From: Thermoplasmatota archaeon | GTDB taxonomy: Archaea; Thermoplasmatota; E2; DHVEG-1 | NCBI GenBank assembly: GCA_016930995.1 | Contig: JAFGFQ010000060.1 | Span: 1 to 12,063 of the forward strand | Reading direction: 5' to 3' | DNA: 12,063 nucleotides | Part shown: positions 1 to 3,663 of the stretch, in pieces | How positions within the stretch are numbered: position 1 is the stretch's first letter | How the letters are laid out: the number at the start of each line of letters is the position of its first letter | The notes under the pieces: model-generated | What the model saw: only the letters and a program-made list of their open reading frames with translations | Told to the model about the DNA's origin: nothing | Databases searched by the model: none | Translations under genes and position numbers: made by a program

Positions 1-177
1 AGGCTCATCGAATGGCTCACCATCGGCAGTGGCGTGCCTGGATGCATGCATGGGGGCGGGTCCCCTGATGGTGCCAAACTGGTGATCAACCTGACATCAG
101 ACATCGCCCATAACATCGAGCTTGCGAAACGATTAGCAAACATTCAGGAAGACATCATCGTGGAAAAGAAGAAATAA
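1..177 (+). CDS. C-terminal end of a 4-hydroxybutyryl-CoA dehydratase / HpaB-family protein (5' truncated)
   Basis: Only the last 58 codons are in the window; the frame is open from base 1 and ends at TAA 175-177. The peptide contains IGSGVPGCMHGGGSPDG followed by an amphipathic charged tail. From memory, this resembles the C-terminal region of 4-hydroxybutyryl-CoA dehydratase/vinylacetyl-CoA isomerase, where a MHGAGSP-type motif precedes a terminal helix rich in Lys and Ala. That family belongs to the acyl-CoA-dehydrogenase-like flavoproteins shared with 4-hydroxyphenylacetate 3-hydroxylase. The AbfD-type enzyme uses FAD and a [4Fe-4S] cluster to dehydrate 4-hydroxybutyryl-CoA to crotonyl-CoA. 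The cluster ligands are not in the visible part, so dehydratase cannot be told from other family members. Codons end in C or G far more often than in the downstream genes, which may reflect high expression or a different origin. The transcript may stop at the T16 run about 120 bases downstream. Confidence 0.6.
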   Translation, partial: RLIEWLTIGSGVPGCMHGGGSPDGAKLVINLTSDIAHNIELAKRLANIQEDIIVEKKK

Positions 178-294
178 ACATCCCTGAATCGTCTCCCTTT
201 CACTGACACGCATTTGCAACGGAAGAAGCCTTAAACATGAGATGAACCTACAAAAAGAGAAACTAAAAAATACACTGTCAACTCTCATTGAATA

Positions 295-310
295 TTTTTT
301 TTTTTTTTTT
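295..310 (+). terminator. T16 homopolymer, possible archaeal oligo-T terminator
   Basis: An uninterrupted run of 16 T lies between the end of the dehydratase-like gene (stop at 177) and the end of a convergent small gene (stop at 325). Archaeal RNA polymerase can terminate at oligo-T tracts without a hairpin, so this could end the plus-strand transcript. For the opposite strand, the A-rich stretch at about 250-272 gives a T-rich tract on the minus strand after the small gene. The run length may be affected by sequencing error. Confidence 0.4.
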
Positions 311-324
311 ATGAGATAAGTCGG

Positions 325-450
325 TTATAGGGACACCGCTGAACGGAGAATTGATACAATGACGATACCGATTTCAGTTAATACCAGCACCGCATACATC
401 ATAGTCTCGTAAAAACCTGGCATCTCACCCTTCTCAATATTTTTTGTCAT
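325..450 (-). CDS. 41-residue single-span membrane protein, hypothetical
   Basis: The minus-strand frame runs from ATG (450-448) to TAA (327-325) and encodes 41 residues. A charged N-terminus, MTKNIEKGEMPG, leads into one hydrophobic segment at about residues 13-36 containing VLVLTEIGIVIVSIL, then a short Arg-containing tail. This fits a single membrane helix with one buried Glu (26). I do not recognise the family. A good TATA-like element (CTTATAAAT, bases 489-481 on the minus strand) is placed to start transcription about 10 bases before the ATG. The ribosome binding site is weak (GGGATG). The neighbouring upstream minus gene also encodes a tiny membrane protein, so the two may be functionally related, but the 128-base gap and separate TATA argue against strict co-transcription. 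Its short length leaves real doubt that it is a gene. Confidence 0.45.
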   Translation of the reverse strand: MTKNIEKGEMPGFYETMMYAVLVLTEIGIVIVSILRSAVSL

Positions 451-480
451 GGTACATCCCGTATTGGAATGCCACAGACG

Positions 481-489
481 ATTTATAAG
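481..489 (-). promoter_or_regulatory. TATA-like box for the 41-residue membrane protein gene
   Basis: On the minus strand the sequence reads CTTATAAAT, close to the archaeal TATA consensus. Its centre is about 35 bases upstream of the ATG at 450, giving a predicted start roughly 10 bases before the gene. The call is by pattern only; AT-rich DNA makes such matches common. Confidence 0.4.
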
Positions 490-499
490 AACAGCAGGG

Positions 500-517
500 T
501 AGGTGCTTATGCACCTA
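500..517. repeat. Perfect 7-bp inverted repeat with 4-base loop
   Basis: TAGGTGC (500-506), TTAT (507-510) and GCACCTA (511-517) form a perfect dyad. It lies between the end of the 66-residue gene and the TATA box of the 41-residue gene, just upstream of that TATA on the minus strand. It could be a regulator binding site or a short RNA hairpin at the 3' end of the 66-residue gene's transcript. It is not followed by a T run on the minus strand. Confidence 0.45.
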
Positions 518-560
518 TCAGGAAGGACCTCCTGGCAAAGTCGGCTGCGATGAGACTGGG

Positions 561-570
561 AAAAAACAAA
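561..570 (-). terminator. T-rich tract after the 66-residue gene
   Basis: On the minus strand TTTGTTTTTT begins 9 bases after the stop codon (581-579) of the two-span membrane protein gene. It is a plausible archaeal oligo-T terminator. No stable hairpin precedes it. Confidence 0.4.
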
Positions 571-578
571 TCACCTGG

Positions 579-779
579 CTACTGATTCGATCGGAAGGAT
601 ACTATAAAAGTGATTACTTCGAACATAAATATAGTGATAGCTCCTATCAGAAATATCAAAGAAAATCGAAATAGCTCATCACCATATTCTGAAAATACTA
701 TAGCCCACCAAGATAGAATGCCAAGAAGTAATATTGCCCATCTTGCACTCTTCAATTGCCTTTCCAACTTTTTTTCCAT
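579..779 (-). CDS. 66-residue two-span membrane protein, hypothetical
   Basis: The minus-strand gene runs from ATG (779-777) to TAG (581-579). The N-terminus MEKKLERQLKSAR is strongly basic and probably cytoplasmic. Two hydrophobic segments follow at about residues 14-30 (WAILLLGILSWWAIVFS) and 38-61, joined by a short acidic loop (EYGDELFR), and the protein ends FRSNQ. The topology is therefore likely N-in/C-in with a tiny external loop. The family is not recognised; shape alone does not say whether it is a toxin-like, transporter-accessory or stress protein. A purine-rich GGGGGAAG stretch about 8 bases before the ATG is a plausible ribosome binding site. The opposite-strand frame at 610-801 is a weaker reading of the same DNA and lacks protein-like hydrophobic organisation. 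Confidence 0.65.
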   Translation of the reverse strand: MEKKLERQLKSARWAILLLGILSWWAIVFSEYGDELFRFSLIFLIGAITIFMFEVITFIVSFRSNQ

Positions 780-848
780 GACTTTCTTCCCCCAACTATG
801 AGATAGTATCCCTAGTAATCTATTAACTTTTTTGGAAGAGTATCAATG

Positions 849-858
849 AAATATATTC
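849..858 (-). promoter_or_regulatory. Possible TATA box for the 66-residue gene
   Basis: On the minus strand GAATATATTT lies about 70 bases upstream of the ATG at 779, implying a leader of roughly 45-50 bases. It is symmetric AT-rich sequence, so strand and function are uncertain. Confidence 0.25.
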
Positions 859-956
859 ATAAAAACAAAAGGGATTTTGATGTTTCCGTACTCATCGCAA
901 GTCTTTATTTTTTCTTTCCCAGGTTCAACCAGGATCAAAGAGATACATTCTCCTGA

Positions 957-1100
957 TTATCTGGAATCTTTATCCAGAAGAATTATTTCTCCACCGCAGT
1001 TTGGGCAGTTGTTACCATCCAATATCCCCATTTCCGTTAAACTACCCATTCTTGGAAATAATCTTCCACAGTCTGTACATTTTACATGCGTAAAAGACAT
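957..1100 (-). CDS. 47-residue zinc ribbon protein
   Basis: The minus-strand frame from ATG (1100-1098) to TAA (959-957) encodes 47 residues with two CxxC knuckles, C8-T-D-C11 and C32-P-N-C35-GG. The middle, LTEMGILDGNNCPNCGGEI, is typical of a compact zinc ribbon; ILDG before the second knuckle recalls the short archaeal ribbons of the DUF2072/COG3364 type, although I cannot confirm membership. Such ribbons bind one structural zinc and often act as nucleic-acid or protein adaptors. A strong TATA-like box (TTTATATA on the minus strand, 1147-1140) sits about 43 bases before the ATG, predicting a leader of about 20 bases containing GGGGG. After the TAA the same frame stays open for 37 more codons (956-846, stop TGA 845-843), so a truncated longer gene is possible. 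The plus-strand frame over this region is its shadow. Confidence 0.75.
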   Translation of the reverse strand: MSFTHVKCTDCGRLFPRMGSLTEMGILDGNNCPNCGGEIILLDKDSR

Positions 1101-1139
1101 AAAAAAACATTGCCCCCATTTTTTATATAAAAAAACAAA

Positions 1140-1147
1140 TATATAAA
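1140..1147 (-). promoter_or_regulatory. TATA box of the zinc ribbon gene
   Basis: The minus strand reads TTTATATA, a near-consensus archaeal TATA box, with an A-rich stretch immediately upstream that could act as BRE. The predicted start, about 25 bases downstream, falls near 1117-1120, giving a leader of about 20 bases before the ATG at 1100. Confidence 0.55.
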
Positions 1148-1393
1148 CTTTTTGGGGGACGTACTCACATTATAAAAGGATAAGAAAGTGGGCCGGTTGC
1201 TATCTGGACCAATCCAATAGGAGTAATTCTCGGCAATAGAATGCGGTTTTTTGACCTGTTGATTTTTAGGACGGTTGAATCTATCTCTTTCTTTTTTTCT
1301 TTTACCAATTTCTGATGTTATCTGATTGCTTTTGAAAAAGATTTTTGATGTTTTATGGTAGGCTTACTACACTTTTTTTAAGGTGTGAACTCG

Positions 1394-1406
1394 TAGTTTC
1401 AAACTA
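1394..1406. repeat. 6-bp dyad TAGTTT-C-AAACTA
   Basis: TAGTTT (1394-1399) and AAACTA (1401-1406) form a perfect inverted repeat around C1400. It lies about 60 bases upstream of the predicted TATA of the CBS/HPF-like gene, where an activator or repressor could bind. A dyad this short in AT-rich DNA can be accidental. Confidence 0.3.
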
Positions 1407-1466
1407 ATTGTTACTGTAGACATAAAACTAAAGTTGAATCATTTTGAATTCATTTTTTAATCATTC

Positions 1467-1474
1467 TTTTATAT
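1467..1474 (+). promoter_or_regulatory. Predicted TATA box of the CBS/HPF-like, glutaredoxin and FTR cluster
   Basis: TTTTATAT fits the archaeal TATA consensus and predicts a start near 1495, leaving a leader of about 45 bases that retains the ribosome binding site AGAGGAG (1527-1533). A second box, TTTATATT (1507-1514), would start too close to the ATG at 1541 and would lose that site, so the upstream box is preferred. Three imperfect AATCATTTT-like units abut it on the 5' side. Confidence 0.45.
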
Positions 1475-1540
1475 CAATATGAAATCAATTAGATATGATG
1501 AAATCGTTTATATTATACAGATAATCAGAGGAGAAAAAAT

Positions 1541-2710
1541 ATGCCACAAACGATTAGAGCAGAGGAGCTATTGATACAGCAATACAAATGGATTGATGAA
1601 CAGGACTCCTTAGGTAAAGCATTATCATGTTTTGATGAAAGCTGCGATGTATTATTAGTAAAAAACAAAAATCAACAATATTCCGGGATTCTTACAGAAA
1701 GGATGATCCTCCGATCAGGTCTCGATAGAGCGAAGACCAAAGTAAAAACATTGAAACGGTTCGCACCAAAAATTGAACCAAAAACACCAGTTCCGACTAT
1801 CGCAGGGTTAATGATAGAAAATGATGTTCTGCATATACCTGTTTTTCATGATGAACAGGTTGTAGGAATCATCGATGATATTCGATTATTAACAACGGTA
1901 GCAGCGAAAGATTTTGGAAAACAACCTGCAACCAATTTCATGAGCACTCCTGTTTGTACAATAGAACCCCATGAGAAGATCTCAGTAGCGTTACACAAAT
2001 TCCGTGATTATCATATAGGAAGATTGCCCGTTGTGGATAATGGATCATTAATCGGGATGATCACTTTACATGATGTGGTAACACGGATGATTCTTCCGAA
2101 GCAGCGTGCGCAACCTGAAAATATATTGCACGAAAAGACGCCTATCTGGGATTTACCTGTTGAAGGTATCATGTCCTCTCCAGTGATAACTTTATCGGTG
2201 AATGCATCGATACAGGAAGTTATCCGTACAATGATTCAGTTTTGTATCAGTGGAATCCCTATTCTGAATCATACAGATTCTTTAGAGGGGATTATGACAA
2301 AAAAGGATATCCTTAGTCCGCTTTCTTTTACAGGTGAGGTACATCGATATCCCATGATTCAATTTAGTTCGAAATTACATGGAGAATATCAGGATGAACT
2401 CCGAATTTTAGTCGAACAGTTTGCTGAGCGACAGAAGGAACGATTATCTCATGCGACGTTTGTTATTTTTTTACGGGAGTATAAACCGGAGAAACAAAAG
2501 CTTCGTTTAATCTCTGTGCGAGTCCGACTGTTTTGTGATTTCGGTCGTTTTGCGGTATCTGCTGAGGGATGGGGGCCACATAATGCAATGAAACAAGCAT
2601 TACAACTCTTAGAACAACAGATTCATCGGAAAATCTCTGAAAAACGATCTATTGCTAGAACATACAAACAGGAGTCTTGGACGTATCAAGATATTGAAGA
2701 TTTAACGTAA
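1541..2710 (+). CDS. Four-CBS-domain protein with C-terminal HPF/RaiA-like domain, putative ribosome hibernation factor
   Basis: The 389-residue product has four CBS motifs, each ending in a G-h-h-T/D signature: GILTERM (49-55), GIIDDIR (109-115), GMITLHD (172-178) and GIMTKKD (250-256). They should form two Bateman modules, which in known families bind adenine nucleotides. Residues about 268-365 differ: a long charged helix (GEYQDELRILVEQFAERQKE), two strands (ATFVIFLREY, LRLISVRVRL), GRFAVSAEGWG, then a helix with ALQLLEQQI. That order matches the S30AE/HPF/RaiA fold, whose members sit on the small ribosomal subunit and silence it. CBS-containing ribosome hibernation factors have been described in archaea; assigning this protein to that role is inference. 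The start has a good ribosome binding site (AGAGGAG, 1527-1533). It is the first gene of a tight cluster with the glutaredoxin-like and FTR-like genes. CBS domains are certain; the C-terminal assignment is moderate. Confidence 0.8.
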   Translation: MPQTIRAEELLIQQYKWIDEQDSLGKALSCFDESCDVLLVKNKNQQYSGILTERMILRSGLDRAKTKVKTLKRFAPKIEPKTPVPTIAGLMIENDVLHIPVFHDEQVVGIIDDIRLLTTVAAKDFGKQPATNFMSTPVCTIEPHEKISVALHKFRDYHIGRLPVVDNGSLIGMITLHDVVTRMILPKQRAQPENILHEKTPIWDLPVEGIMSSPVITLSVNASIQEVIRTMIQFCISGIPILNHTDSLEGIMTKKDILSPLSFTGEVHRYPMIQFSSKLHGEYQDELRILVEQFAERQKERLSHATFVIFLREYKPEKQKLRLISVRVRLFCDFGRFAVSAEGWGPHNAMKQALQLLEQQIHRKISEKRSIARTYKQESWTYQDIEDLT

Positions 2711-2745
2711 AAAATCCAACAATAGAGATTGGAGGTATTGAGGAT

Positions 2746-3027
2746 ATGAATGTGGTTCATGTGAATGGAAAAAACAAGGGAGATATCATTCTGTATGCGA
2801 TTAGTACATGTGGTTGGTGTAAAAAAACAAAATCATTGTTGAATAGTTTAGGCGTTGAATATCGTTTTATCAATGTTGATCTTCTTGATAAAGTAGAGAA
2901 AGAAAAAATTGAGGAAGAGGTGAAAAGGTGGAATCCAAAATGTAACTATCCTACAATGGTCATTAATGATAAAAAATGTATTGTAGGTTATAAAGAAGAT
3001 GAGATAAGGGAGGTTGTACAGCTATGA
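2746..3027 (+). CDS. Glutaredoxin-like dithiol protein (CGWC)
   Basis: The 93-residue product has a thioredoxin/glutaredoxin fold pattern: strand DIILYAIS, active site C22-G-W-C25, helix [11 protein letters not shown], strand [10 protein letters not shown], helix, then NYPTMVIND with the cis-proline (P69), and VGYKEDEI, where glutaredoxins have a GGxDD-like loop. It is a small cytosolic dithiol oxidoreductase that probably reduces protein disulfides. The CGWC motif differs from the CPYC of classical glutaredoxins, and in an archaeon the low-molecular-weight thiol is probably not glutathione. GGAGGT at 2731-2736 sets the start at ATG 2746. Its stop overlaps the ATG of the FTR-like gene (ATGA, 3024-3027), so translation is probably coupled. 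The two proteins are likely electron donor (FTR-like) and acceptor (this protein). Confidence in fold and activity class is high; the physiological targets are unknown. Confidence 0.9.
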   Translation: MNVVHVNGKNKGDIILYAISTCGWCKKTKSLLNSLGVEYRFINVDLLDKVEKEKIEEEVKRWNPKCNYPTMVINDKKCIVGYKEDEIREVVQL

Positions 3028-3545
3028 ATGTTGAACATACTGTGTCTCCAAAGGAAATCGATCGATTGTATGAACGTTTACATCGAGAAGCAGAAGAGGG
3101 TGGATATCATCTGAATCCAGATATTGATTTTACGAAAGATCTTATAAAAGGATTACTTGTCAATGAAAAGCGGTACGGATATTGGTCATGTCCCTGTCGG
3201 CTTGCAACTGGGGAAAAATTCGAAGATCTTGATATCATCTGCCCCTGTGATTATCGCGATGCTGATGTGCTTGAGTTTGATGCGTGTTATTGTGCTTTGT
3301 ATGTATCAATGCCAACGTTGAAAAAGGAAAAACCGATTCAATCGATTCCTGAGCGGCGCCCATCGAACCGCGAGGAACGGGCGCAAATCAAAGAAAAATC
3401 AAAAAATTTTTCTGGTTCTCCAAGCAATCTTTCAAAACCGGTATGGCGTTGTAAAGTCTGTGGATATCTGTGTGCCCGGGATGATCCTCCAGAGATTTGT
3501 CCGGTGTGTAAAGCGAAAAAGGATCGATTTGAACGATTTATGTAA
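3024..3545 (+). CDS. Ferredoxin:thioredoxin reductase catalytic-subunit-like protein fused to rubredoxin (ferredoxin:disulfide reductase)
   Basis: The 173-residue protein has two parts. Residues about 8-98 carry the FTR beta-subunit pattern C56-P-C58, C73-P-C75 and C88-Y-C90: the six cysteines that in plant/cyanobacterial FTR form a [4Fe-4S] cluster next to a redox-active disulfide. Spacing differs from the plant form (14 residues between the CPC motifs and 12 before CYC, and CYC rather than CHC), as expected for an archaeal variant. Residues about 140-173 form a rubredoxin-like iron site, C143-K-V-C146 and C159-P-V-C162, with the usual WRCKVCGY opening, after a charged Ser/Pro-rich linker. 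FTR-rubredoxin fusions are known in methanogens (Methanosarcina acetivorans FDR), where reduced ferredoxin drives disulfide reduction. The ribosome binding site GGGAGG lies inside the preceding glutaredoxin-like gene, its probable substrate. Confidence 0.9.
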   Translation: MNVEHTVSPKEIDRLYERLHREAEEGGYHLNPDIDFTKDLIKGLLVNEKRYGYWSCPCRLATGEKFEDLDIICPCDYRDADVLEFDACYCALYVSMPTLKKEKPIQSIPERRPSNREERAQIKEKSKNFSGSPSNLSKPVWRCKVCGYLCARDDPPEICPVCKAKKDRFERFM

Positions 3546-3557
3546 GCAGGAGTACAT

Positions 3558-3581
3558 ATGATTGAGGGAAAAATGGCATGA
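3558..3581 (+). other. Seven-codon mini-ORF downstream of the FTR-like gene
   Basis: ATG ATT GAG GGA AAA ATG GCA TGA encodes MIEGKMA and is preceded by AGGAG at a normal distance (about 3548-3552). It could be translated at the end of the FTR-like transcript. It is too short to name and most likely is chance or a remnant. Confidence 0.2.
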
Positions 3582-3610
3582 TATATAGGCAAAAAGGGGG
3601 AAGAAAGTTA

Positions 3611-3618
3611 TTTATAAA
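3611..3618 (+). promoter_or_regulatory. TATA box of the histidine kinase gene, inside an inverted repeat
   Basis: TTTATAAA is a good TATA match with a predicted start near 3639, giving a leader of about 25 bases that contains GGGGGAG (3653-3659) 4 bases before the ATG at 3664. AAGAAAG (3601-3607) and CTTTCTT (3625-3631) form a 7-bp inverted repeat flanking the box almost symmetrically. That could be an operator, or together with the following T-rich run (3626-3635) a weak terminator for the upstream cluster. Confidence 0.5.
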
Positions 3619-3663
3619 GTATTGCTTTCTTTTTTCGTTAGGATATTGTAATGGGGGAGTTCA

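Larger units (their letters stand above)
1148..1540. other. Divergent intergenic region between the zinc ribbon gene and the CBS/HPF-like gene
   Basis: No convincing coding frame was found on either strand; the longest candidates are a 24-codon plus frame beginning at ATG 1241 and an 18-codon minus frame at 1423-1367. The region holds a plus-strand TATA-like element (TTATAAAAG, 1170-1178), a T/C-rich tract at about 1279-1305, a 6-bp dyad TAGTTT-C-AAACTA (1394-1406), three imperfect AATCATTTT-like units (1437-1470), and the TATA and ribosome binding site of the downstream gene. A short untranslated RNA starting near 1200 and ending in the T/C tract is possible but unsupported beyond pattern. 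Confidence 0.5.

Noticed and set aside
610..801. 63-codon plus-strand open frame
   Set aside because: It overlaps the two-span membrane protein gene on the minus strand, which has clear hydrophobic spans; the plus frame has no comparable structure.
877..1146. 89-codon plus-strand open frame
   Set aside because: It is the complement of the zinc ribbon gene and its downstream region; the minus-strand reading has paired CxxC motifs, an ATG and a TATA box, while this one lacks a ribosome binding site.
1241..1315. 24-codon frame beginning ATG CGG TTT TTT
   Set aside because: The nearest purine-rich site is about 17 bases upstream, and the Phe/Ser-rich product simply reflects the T-rich tract.
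3338..3592. 84-codon minus-strand open frame
   Set aside because: It is antisense to the rubredoxin domain, whose cysteine motifs establish the plus strand as coding.
3596..3608. 13-base identity GGGGGAAGAAAGT with the minus strand at 781-793
   Set aside because: A few 13-base matches are expected by chance in a window of this size, and the two sites have different contexts (ribosome binding site in one case, upstream of a TATA box in the other).
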